A stretch of DNA of 7,053 nucleotides, taken from NCBI GenBank assembly GCA_036278635.1, contig DASUKQ010000159.1, forward strand, positions 1-7,053, in the 5' to 3' direction. The translations under genes were made by a program, and so were the position numbers. The notes under the pieces were generated by a model that saw nothing but the letters and a program-made list of their open reading frames with translations, did no database searches and had not been told where the DNA came from. Shown here piece after piece: positions 1 to 5,460 of the stretch (position 1 is the first letter of the stretch; each line of letters opens with the position of its first letter). Source of the DNA: 66-474 sp036278635. Lineage in GTDB: Bacteria > Pseudomonadota > Gammaproteobacteria > Xanthomonadales > Rhodanobacteraceae.

Positions 1-41
1 CTGATCCGGGACCGATGCCTTACTGTGTGGGTCACGTCCGC

Positions 42-63
42 GACGGCCGGATGCGCCGTCTTT
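42..63 (+). terminator. Weak terminator-like hairpin near the window start
   Basis: A perfect 6-bp stem, GACGGC (42-47) with GCCGTC (55-60), closes a 7-base loop and is followed by only three Ts. It could end a gene lying to the left of the window. The T-run is too short for a confident intrinsic terminator, and in GC-rich DNA such stems arise easily. Confidence 0.22.
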
Positions 64-108
64 GGGGTTCATTGTACGCCATGAACTTACAATTTGCTAA
101 CATTTGCT
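62..108 (+). promoter_or_regulatory. Candidate promoter and direct repeat upstream of the c-di-GMP gene
   Basis: This is the only AT-rich island in the first 349 bases. TACAAT at 88-93 matches the sigma-70 -10 consensus at five of six positions. The best -35-like hexamer, TTGGGG at 62-67, is 20 bases away, which is wide, so an activator may be needed if this is a promoter. ATTTGCT occurs twice, at 92-98 and 102-108, one helical turn apart and at or just after the -10, where a repressor could bind. A start near 100 would give a leader of about 250 bases. The assignment rests on composition and a single good hexamer. Confidence 0.3.
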
Positions 109-236
109 GGACCGGCCGGTGCGGCATTTCAAGCATCCCGCCTGCCAATTCGCCAACCGCTTGCCGTCGCTGGAACGAAGCGCTCCATTGCGTGACGGAC
201 GCGAGCCCCGGCATGGATTTCCGGGTGTCGCCGGTC

Positions 237-288
237 CGACCCCGCCGCGGCACCGGGTCGCAACCGGAAGGGTCGCTTTCGCGGACCC
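237..288 (+). promoter_or_regulatory. GC-rich leader segments able to form alternative hairpins
   Basis: This lies in the putative untranslated leader of the c-di-GMP gene. CGACCC (237-242) can pair with GGGTCG (255-260) or with a second GGGTCG copy (270-275). GACCC (284-288) can pair with either GGGTC copy. GGGTCGC is therefore directly repeated at 255-261 and 270-276, and hairpins 1:2 plus 3:4 compete with 1:3 or 2:4. The rest of 104-349 is open in frame with the downstream gene, but its translation is rich in Arg, Pro and His and resembles no protein. I recognise no known riboswitch. Confidence 0.2.
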
Positions 289-332
289 GATCCGACTTTC
301 ACATCGCGGTCGCGGTTACACTCTCGGCCATC

Positions 333-338
333 GAGGGG
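333..338 (+). promoter_or_regulatory. Ribosome binding site that sets the c-di-GMP gene start
   Basis: GAGGGG lies 11 bases before the ATG at 350. It favours that ATG over the TTG at 104, which opens the same frame further upstream but has no purine-rich sequence at a suitable distance. Confidence 0.5.
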
Positions 339-349
339 TTGGACCATTC

Positions 350-3250
350 ATGGCAGGCGACGTTCACCATCTGGCCGTTTCGGCCAGCCAGCCGCCCACC
401 ACCACGGCCTTGCTGCAGGCCAGCGGCAAACTGTGGGCGGCGACGGATATCGATGGCATCGAGGCGGCGGCGCGTGCGCTGCTGTACCAGCTGCTCCCGG
501 GCGCACGGGTCCAACGGCGTCTCCTGGACGGTACGGAGGCCACGGTCGCCTCCGCCGATTCGCGCCTGTGCATCGGGCTCGCCGGGTACGACTTCCTGGT
601 TGTCGACGACGCCGCGGCGGATCACGATCGGCGCCTGTTGCTCGAAACCGCCTCGGAAATGATCCGCGAGCGCATCGACGCGCTCGGCAAGCAAACCGCG
701 CTGGCCGAGTCGGTCGAACGGCTGGAACGCGCCGAGCGCCTGCAGCGCGCGCTGTACGCCATCGCCGACCAGGCCAGCGCCGCCAACGCCGACATCACCA
801 CGATGCTGCAGGCCTTGCACCAGATCGTCGGCACGCTGACGTACGCGCAGAACTTCTACATCGCGCTGTACGACGCCAAGCGGGACAGCGTGAGGTTCCC
901 GTACTACGCGGACACGGTCGATGTCGATCCGCCGCACCCGACCAGCAACCTGCCGATGACGGACATCCTGCACGGCCCGACCTGGTACGTGATGCGCGAG
1001 GGCAAGCCGTTGATGGGCTCGCTGCCCACGATCGGATCGCAGGTCCACGGGCCGTTCCACGGCACCGGCGCCGAGTGCGTGGACTGGCTGGGCGTGCCGC
1101 TGCTGCGTGGCACTGAAGTCGTCGGTTGCGTGGTGGTGCAAAGTTACGACGAGTCGCACCACTACGGCGAGCAGGACAAGGTGCTGCTGACGTACGTCGC
1201 CCAGCACATCCAGACCGCGCTCGAAAGGCGCATGGCGCACGCCGAACTGGAACACCGCGTCGGCGAACGCACCGAAGCGCTGCGCGAAGCCAATCGCGTG
1301 CTGCAGCAACAGGTGCTCGAGCGCCAGCGCGGCGAGCGGCTGCAGGCGGCACTGTTCCGCATCGCCGAATTGGCGAGCACGACCGACAGCATCGAGAATT
1401 TCTACGCGGCCGTGCACCGCGTGGTGGGCGGCCTGCTGTACGCGCGCAATTTCTACATCGCGCTGGTCTCCGAAGACAGCACCGAGCTGACCTTTCCCTA
1501 TTCGGTGGACGAACGCGACCGGAAGATCCAGTCGCGCAAACTCGCCAATGGCCTGACCGAATACGTGCTCAAGCACGGCACCGCACTGCTCGCCAACGCA
1601 CCCGAGATCGCGAACCTGCGCGCCAGCGGGGACGTGACCCAGCAGGGACCGGATTCGGTGTGCTGGCTGGGCGTGCCGCTGGTGTGCGCCGACCACACCG
1701 TCGGGGCGCTGGCGGTGCAAAGTTATTCGCCCGAACACCATTACACGCTGCGCGACCAGGAGCTGCTGACCTTCGTCTCCTACCACATCGCCAATGCGTT
1801 GGAGCGGGTTCGCGCCAGCGAGTCGCTGCGGAGCGCGTATGCGGACCTCGAACACCGCGTTGGGGAACGCACCCGTGCGCTGGCGTTGGCCAATCGCGAC
1901 CTGCGCGCGCAGATCGCCGAGCGCGAACGCATCGAGGCACGCCTCAAGTACGAAACCCTGCACGACTCGCTCACCGGCCTGCCCAACCGCAGCCTGCTGA
2001 TGCAACGGCTCGAGCACGCACTCGAACGCTTCCACGGCGATCCGACCAGGGGTTTCGCGGTGCTGTTCATGGATCTCGATCGTTTCAAGGTCATCAACGA
2101 TTCGGTGGGCCACCTGATCGGCGACGACCTGCTGTTCCAGGCCGGCGGACGCATCCGCGCCTGCGTCAAGTCGGAGGACGTGGTCGCGCGCCTCGGCGGC
2201 GACGAGTTCGGGGTGCTGCTGGAGGGCATCGCCGATACGGCAAAGGCTTCCCGAATCGCCAAGCGCATCATCGATGACCTCAACGCGCCGTTCCGTCTCG
2301 CCGCCAAGGAACTGTTCACCTCGACCTCGATCGGCATCGCGCTGGCGGCCCCGCACTACCGGCATCCGGAGGAACTGCTGCGCGATGCCGACTCGGCGAT
2401 GTATCGCGCCAAGGCCGACGGCCGGCACCGCTACGCGGTGTTCGACGAGGGCCTGCGCCGCGAAGCGGTTTCGCTGCTGGAAGTCGAAAACGACCTGCGC
2501 CGCAGCCTGACCCGCGGCGAGTTCGTGCCGTATTACCAGCCGATCGTGAACCTCGACAACGGCGGCGTCATCGGCTACGAGGCCCTGATGCGCTGGCGTC
2601 ATCCCGAGAACGGGCTGCTGCTGCCGGCCGAGTTTCTCGGGGTCGCCGAGGATACGGGGGCGTCGGAAACCATTGACTGGCAGATCTACGAGCAGGTTTT
2701 CCGCGACGCGAACTCCCTGACCGGCAGCAGCGACTTGTTCGTCGGCATCAATCTCTCGCCGCGCCACTTCCGCAACCCGGAGCTGGACCGCCGCCTGTTG
2801 CGGCTGCTCGCCGACTACGGCGTGGCGCCCTCGCGCATCCGGGTCGAGGTCACCGAGCGCGCGATGCTGGAAAATCCCCCCGAGGCCAAGCGCATCCTGC
2901 AAACGTTGCGCGGCGCCGGGGTCGGCGTGTCGCTGGATGATTTCGGCACCGGTTATTCCTCGCTCTCCTACCTGCACCAATACCCCGTGCAGACCCTCAA
3001 GATCGACCGTTCTTTCATCACCAGCCTGACCGCGGACAGCGAGTCGGGCGGCAACGCGGTGATCCGCACCATCCTGGCGATGGCGAAATTGCTGTCGATG
3101 CAGGTGATCGCCGAAGGCGTCGAGACGTCCCAGCAACGCGACCTGTTGCTCAAGATGGGCTGCCGCTACGCGCAGGGTTTCCTGTATGCGCCGGCGCAAC
3201 CGCTGGAAGCCTGGTTCAGCGGCACGGCCGTCACCGATATCCGGGCATGA
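350..3250 (+). CDS. GAF-GAF-GGDEF-EAL cyclic di-GMP synthase/phosphodiesterase
   Basis: Cytosolic 966-residue c-di-GMP turnover protein; no signal peptide or membrane segment is visible. Residues about 18-120 look like a short degenerate GAF-like module. GAF1 (about 131-293) and GAF2 (about 331-485) are each followed by a coiled linker with the shared ELEHRVGERT-type signature. The GGDEF domain (about 535-700) has DSLTGLPNR, the metal-binding MDLDRFK region and an intact GGDEF at 616-620, so it should make c-di-GMP from GTP. The inhibitory RxxD site reads KSED (607-610). The EAL domain (about 712-956) has EAL at 744-746, the NLSP asparagine, the VTER glutamate, DDFGTG at 863-868, LKID, AEGVE and the QGF glutamine at 942, so hydrolysis of c-di-GMP also looks possible. 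The ligand of the GAF domains is unknown. The ATG at 350 is chosen for its ribosome binding site and because protein-like sequence begins there. The stop overlaps mtgA. Net enzymatic direction cannot be read from sequence. Confidence 0.97.
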   Translation: MAGDVHHLAVSASQPPTTTALLQASGKLWAATDIDGIEAAARALLYQLLPGARVQRRLLDGTEATVASADSRLCIGLAGYDFLVVDDAAADHDRRLLLETASEMIRERIDALGKQTALAESVERLERAERLQRALYAIADQASAANADITTMLQALHQIVGTLTYAQNFYIALYDAKRDSVRFPYYADTVDVDPPHPTSNLPMTDILHGPTWYVMREGKPLMGSLPTIGSQVHGPFHGTGAECVDWLGVPLLRGTEVVGCVVVQSYDESHHYGEQDKVLLTYVAQHIQTALERRMAHAELEHRVGERTEALREANRVLQQQVLERQRGERLQAALFRIAELASTTDSIENFYAAVHRVVGGLLYARNFYIALVSEDSTELTFPYSVDERDRKIQSRKLANGLTEYVLKHGTALLANAPEIANLRASGDVTQQGPDSVCWLGVPLVCADHTVGALAVQSYSPEHHYTLRDQELLTFVSYHIANALERVRASESLRSAYADLEHRVGERTRALALANRDLRAQIAERERIEARLKYETLHDSLTGLPNRSLLMQRLEHALERFHGDPTRGFAVLFMDLDRFKVINDSVGHLIGDDLLFQAGGRIRACVKSEDVVARLGGDEFGVLLEGIADTAKASRIAKRIIDDLNAPFRLAAKELFTSTSIGIALAAPHYRHPEELLRDADSAMYRAKADGRHRYAVFDEGLRREAVSLLEVENDLRRSLTRGEFVPYYQPIVNLDNGGVIGYEALMRWRHPENGLLLPAEFLGVAEDTGASETIDWQIYEQVFRDANSLTGSSDLFVGINLSPRHFRNPELDRRLLRLLADYGVAPSRIRVEVTERAMLENPPEAKRILQTLRGAGVGVSLDDFGTGYSSLSYLHQYPVQTLKIDRSFITSLTADSESGGNAVIRTILAMAKLLSMQVIAEGVETSQQRDLLLKMGCRYAQGFLYAPAQPLEAWFSGTAVTDIRA

Positions 3251-4029
3251 CCGGTTCGATCGGGGCCCGCGCCGCGCGGCGGCGTTCGTTTGCGCGCCGC
3301 TGGTTGCGGCGCCTGCTTGCCGCCGTGGTGGCGTTCGTCGCCATCACCTGGCTGGTGGTCCTGGTATTGCGTTTCGTGCCGCCCCCGACCAGCGCCTACA
3401 TGGTCGAACGCAGGATTTCCCACGCTTGGCACGGTCATCACGAATTCCGGATCCGGCATCAGTGGGTGCCGTGGAGCCGGATCGCGCCGGTGGCACCGTT
3501 GGCGATGGTCGCGGGCGAAGACCAGACTTTCCCCTTCAACCACGGCTTCGACATCGCCTCGATCCGTTCCGCGATCGACGAGGCCGAAGCGGGCGGGCGC
3601 CTGCGTGGCGCCAGCACCATCACCCAGCAGACCGCACGCAACCTTTTCCTGTGGTCGGGCGGTGGATTCTTCCGCAAGGGGCTGGAAGCCTATTTCACGG
3701 TGCTGATCGACATCACCTGGCCCAAGCGCCGGATCCTCGAGGTATACGCCAACATCGCCGAACTCGGCGACGGCATCTACGGCGTCGAAGCCGCGGCGCA
3801 GGCGTATTTCCACGAACCCGCATCGCGCCTCAGCCCGCACCAGGCGGCGCTGCTGGCCGCCGTCTTGCCGGATCCGCGCGACTGGCACGCCGACCGCCCC
3901 TCGGCCTACGTGCAAAGGCGCGCAGCCTGGATCCAACGACAGATGCGCCAACTGGGCGGCGTCGCGTACGTACTGGACAAGCACCCGCCGCGGCCCCGGG
4001 TCGAGGATTCCCGGGACCGGTTTCGCTAG
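3247..4029 (+). CDS. mtgA: Monofunctional peptidoglycan glycosyltransferase MtgA
   Basis: Inner-membrane GT51 enzyme of 260 residues, a normal length for MtgA. It polymerises lipid II into glycan strands on the periplasmic face. An Arg-rich cytoplasmic start (about 7-22) leads into one membrane segment (about 23-45) and the family's PPPTSAYM region. Catalytic motifs follow: AGED with the first catalytic glutamate E91, GASTITQQ at 121-128, RKGLE at 143-147 with the second conserved glutamate, and KRRILEVY...GDGIYGVE at 160-181. FLWSG (134-138) is typical of MtgA rather than of class A penicillin-binding proteins, and there is no transpeptidase domain. The usual EDxxFxxHxG histidine is Asn98 here, with His at 99. 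The ATG overlaps the preceding stop as ATGA and has no clear ribosome binding site, which suggests translation by reinitiation after the c-di-GMP gene. Confidence 0.96.
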   Translation: MTGSIGARAARRRSFARRWLRRLLAAVVAFVAITWLVVLVLRFVPPPTSAYMVERRISHAWHGHHEFRIRHQWVPWSRIAPVAPLAMVAGEDQTFPFNHGFDIASIRSAIDEAEAGGRLRGASTITQQTARNLFLWSGGGFFRKGLEAYFTVLIDITWPKRRILEVYANIAELGDGIYGVEAAAQAYFHEPASRLSPHQAALLAAVLPDPRDWHADRPSAYVQRRAAWIQRQMRQLGGVAYVLDKHPPRPRVEDSRDRFR

Positions 4030-4049
4030 GGTTCCGTCGCGCAACCTTG

Positions 4050-4083
4050 TTGACGGCACGACACGCCGGCGGTGGACTAGAAT
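4050..4083 (+). promoter_or_regulatory. Possible promoter for the CBS-domain gene
   Basis: TTGACG (4050-4055) and TAGAAT (4078-4083) each match sigma-70 hexamers at five of six positions, but the gap is 22 bases, well over the usual 16-18. Either only TAGAAT is used, with a poorer -35, or an activator compensates. A small bulged hairpin (4034-4056: CCGT and CAAC pairing with GTTG and ACGG) overlaps the -35-like hexamer. It lacks a T-run, so it is not a convincing mtgA terminator. Confidence 0.3.
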
Positions 4084-4103
4084 CGAACCACCATCCGGAT
4101 TGC

Positions 4104-4110
4104 GAGGAGG
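4104..4110 (+). promoter_or_regulatory. Strong ribosome binding site of the CBS-domain gene
   Basis: GAGGAGG, a near-perfect Shine-Dalgarno sequence, lies six bases before the ATG at 4117. It is the strongest such site in the window and suggests efficient translation independent of mtgA. Confidence 0.85.
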
Positions 4111-4116
4111 CTCCCC

Positions 4117-4545
4117 ATGCGACAGGTCAAGCATCTGCTCGAAGGCAAGGGCAACGCGGTCTACACCATCACCCCGGAAGCACCGGTGCTCGACGCGATC
4201 CGCTTGATGGCCGAACGCAGTGTCGGCGCGCTGGTGGTGTTGCGCGGCGAGGCGCTGGCGGGCATTGTCACCGAGCGCGACTACGCCCGCAAAGTCATCC
4301 TGAAGGGCCACTCGTCCCGCGAAACGCCGGTCTCGGACATCATGACTCCGTCACCGACCTGCGTGTCGCCGGGAACCACCGTCGATGAATGCATGCATTT
4401 GTGCACCGAACTGCACGTGCGGCACTTGCCGGTGCTCGAGAACAACCGGCTGGCCGGAATCGTGTCGATCGGCGATCTCGTCAAGGCGGTGATCGACGAC
4501 CAGGCCGCCGAGATCGACCACCTGCAGCGTTATATCGCCGGTTGA
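4117..4545 (+). CDS. Stand-alone two-CBS-domain protein
   Basis: Small soluble protein of 142 residues made almost entirely of one CBS pair (Bateman module). CBS1 spans about 7-62 and ends in GIVTERDYARKV. CBS2 spans about 72-132, starts at the typical DIMTP motif and ends in GIVSIGDLVKAVI. Both repeats keep the T/S-x-x-D pattern (T52/D55 and S117/D120) that contacts ribose in nucleotide-binding members, so adenosine nucleotide binding is likely but not shown. The short helical tail (about 128-141) carries no extra domain. Proteins of this layout are common in proteobacteria, and most have no assigned partner. It lies 87 bases after mtgA, with its own ribosome binding site and perhaps its own promoter, so it may be expressed apart from the upstream pair. 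It converges with the cytochrome gene. Confidence 0.95.
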   Translation: MRQVKHLLEGKGNAVYTITPEAPVLDAIRLMAERSVGALVVLRGEALAGIVTERDYARKVILKGHSSRETPVSDIMTPSPTCVSPGTTVDECMHLCTELHVRHLPVLENNRLAGIVSIGDLVKAVIDDQAAEIDHLQRYIAG

Positions 4546-4580
4546 GGCGATCGAGAGAGCACAGCGGGCGCCTGTCTCCT

Positions 4581-4702
4581 CCTCCCCCTTCAAGGGGGAG
4601 GCCGGGAGGGGGATGGTGGTACCGCCACGACATTCCAACGCCAACACCATCCCCACCAGCGCTACGCGCTCGGCCTACGGCCGCCTCCCCTTGAAGGGGA
4701 GG
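4581..4702. repeat. Palindromic intergenic repeat, possible bidirectional terminator
   Basis: This fills most of the gene-free stretch 4546-4738 between the convergent CBS and cytochrome genes. The left end (4581-4601) is a palindrome with an 8-bp stem CCTCCCCC/GGGGGAGG and loop TTCAA. The right end (4684-4702) has a 7-bp stem CCTCCCC/GGGGAGG and loop TTGAA. The ends are inverted copies of each other, differing by one base pair in the stem. Inside, GGGGATGGTG (4609-4618) pairs with CACCATCCCC (4645-4654), and two small hairpins with TAC loops follow: AGCGC/GCGCT (4658-4670) and CGGCC/GGCCG (4671-4683). The nested layout resembles REP- or MITE-type dispersed elements of GC-rich proteobacteria. 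No T-run is present on either side, so termination is only possible. No open frame or transposase is inside. Confidence 0.7.
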
Positions 4703-4738
4703 GCTTACACGTTCCATTTGAATGACGACGACGCGTCG

Positions 4739-5272
4739 TTACTGGACTTGCGAGACCATCCACTTGACGGTGGCTTCGACCTGGGCGTCGCTCAGCGCCG
4801 GGTTGCCGCCCTTGGCCGGCATGTGGTTGCCATCGGGCCCCGTGTAACCGTCGATCGCGTGCTTGACCAGGGTATCGATCCCTTCCTTGATGCGCGGCGC
4901 CCACGCGGCCTTGTCGGTGATCTTGGGGGCGCCCGCGGCACCGGTCGTATGACAGGTGGTGCAAAGCTTGTCGAAGATCACCTTGCCATCGGTGGTTCCA
5001 TCATAGGCGACCTGCGACGCGGCGGCCTTGGCCGCGCTGGCCTTGGCCGCATCCATCGCGGCGCGACCGGTGTCGCCGGCGTATACCGCACCGACCGGGG
5101 TGATGCGGTCGCCGGCTCGCGCCACTTCGCGCTGGTTGCTTTCCTTCGGCAGCGACGCCCATACGAAGGTGCCGATGATGATCAGCAGCACCGCCGTACC
5201 CGCGAGCATGGCGATCATGATCGCAAAATGTTTCATGAAGGTACGGTCGGACGGGGTGAGATGCGTGCTCAC
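4739..5272 (-). CDS. Membrane-anchored monohaem cytochrome c (c5-like)
   Basis: Electron carrier of 177 residues. A short polar start is followed by one hydrophobic segment (about 16-38), which serves as an uncleaved anchor or signal and places the rest in the periplasm. An Ala-rich linker (about 66-90) leads to a C-terminal haem domain (about 91-177) with CTTCH at 104-108 for covalent haem and His108 as axial ligand. Met151 in NHMPAKGG is the likely second ligand. The domain resembles the cytochrome c5 group. I chose the GTG at 5272 because GGAG (5283-5280) sits seven bases before it. The later ATG at 5236, which would give 165 residues, has no ribosome binding site and would cut into the N-terminal region. 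The gene is divergent from the GMC oxidoreductase gene and converges with the CBS gene. Its redox partner is unknown; a terminal oxidase or the GMC enzyme are candidates. Confidence 0.93.
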   Translation of the reverse strand: MSTHLTPSDRTFMKHFAIMIAMLAGTAVLLIIIGTFVWASLPKESNQREVARAGDRITPVGAVYAGDTGRAAMDAAKASAAKAAASQVAYDGTTDGKVIFDKLCTTCHTTGAAGAPKITDKAAWAPRIKEGIDTLVKHAIDGYTGPDGNHMPAKGGNPALSDAQVEATVKWMVSQVQ

Positions 5273-5279
5273 GGGCAGA

Positions 5280-5283
5280 CTCC
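5280..5283 (-). promoter_or_regulatory. Ribosome binding site that decides the cytochrome GTG start
   Basis: GGAG on the minus strand lies seven bases before the GTG at 5272. It supports this start over the ATG 36 bases further in. Confidence 0.6.
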
Positions 5284-5337
5284 GGTCAAAAGGCTGACGG
5301 CATCCCCGGGCCCCCGTGGATGTCGCATATCGGTGCG

Positions 5338-5366
5338 AGTATAGCCGCGCGGCGGCGCCGGTCCAA
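5338..5366 (-). promoter_or_regulatory. Candidate sigma-70 promoter of the cytochrome gene
   Basis: On the minus strand, TATACT (5343-5338) matches the -10 consensus at five of six positions. TTGGAC (5366-5361) sits exactly 17 bases upstream as a weaker -35. A start near 5331 would give a leader of about 58 bases. The spacer contains a perfect 10-bp palindrome, GCCGCGCGGC (5344-5353), which could be an operator, although such palindromes are common at this GC content. Confidence 0.5.
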
Positions 5367-5385
5367 CTGCCGCGCTCGCGGCGCG

Positions 5386-5419
5386 TTGACCTGATTTGCA
5401 CGCACCACCGTGGTACAAC
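5386..5419 (+). promoter_or_regulatory. Candidate promoter of the GMC oxidoreductase gene
   Basis: TGGTACAAC (5411-5419) fits an extended -10: TG, one base, then a hexamer with four of six matches. TTGACC at 5386-5391 is a good -35 by sequence, but the spacer is 22 bases, so the extended -10 may act largely alone. The expected leader of about 35 bases contains a small hairpin, GCCGC/GCGGC with loop GAT (5431-5443). This promoter is back-to-back with that of the cytochrome gene, about 20 bases apart. Confidence 0.3.
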
Positions 5420-5446
5420 ATTTGGTCTTCGCCGCGATGCGGCGCG

Positions 5447-5451
5447 CAAGG
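5447..5451 (+). promoter_or_regulatory. Probable ribosome binding site of the GMC oxidoreductase gene
   Basis: CAAGG lies nine bases before the ATG at 5461. The purine run GAAGGA directly abutting the ATG is too close to serve, so the more distant, shorter site is the better candidate. Confidence 0.4.
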
Positions 5452-5460
5452 CGCGAAGGA

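Noticed and set aside
104..349. N-terminal extension of the c-di-GMP protein starting at TTG 104
   Set aside because: The frame is open, but the 82 added residues look like translated non-coding GC-rich DNA. No ribosome binding site suits the TTG, while the ATG at 350 has one and opens protein-like sequence.
100..349. A c-di-GMP riboswitch in the leader
   Set aside because: I could not find the conserved core or tetraloop-receptor pattern of known c-di-GMP riboswitches. Only the GGGTCG/CGACCC hairpins are visible.
299..3199. A 966-codon open frame on the minus strand opposite the c-di-GMP gene
   Set aside because: Its translation is low-complexity, rich in Arg, Gln, Ala, Val and His with no domain motifs, as expected for the reverse frame of a GC-rich gene. 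The plus strand has clear GAF, GGDEF and EAL motifs.
3186..4388. A 400-codon plus-strand frame overlapping mtgA and the CBS gene
   Set aside because: It runs out of frame through two clear genes, its translation is Arg/Pro/Gly-rich, and no domain is recognisable.
4728..4739. Perfect 12-bp palindrome ACGACGCGTCGT abutting the cytochrome stop codon
   Set aside because: One or two perfect 12-bp palindromes are expected by chance in about 7 kb, and it has no partner copy or T-run.
4613..5344. A 243-codon plus-strand frame opposite the cytochrome gene
   Set aside because: Its composition is Arg-, Gly- and Asp-rich without motifs, while the minus strand encodes CTTCH, an anchor segment and the Met ligand region.
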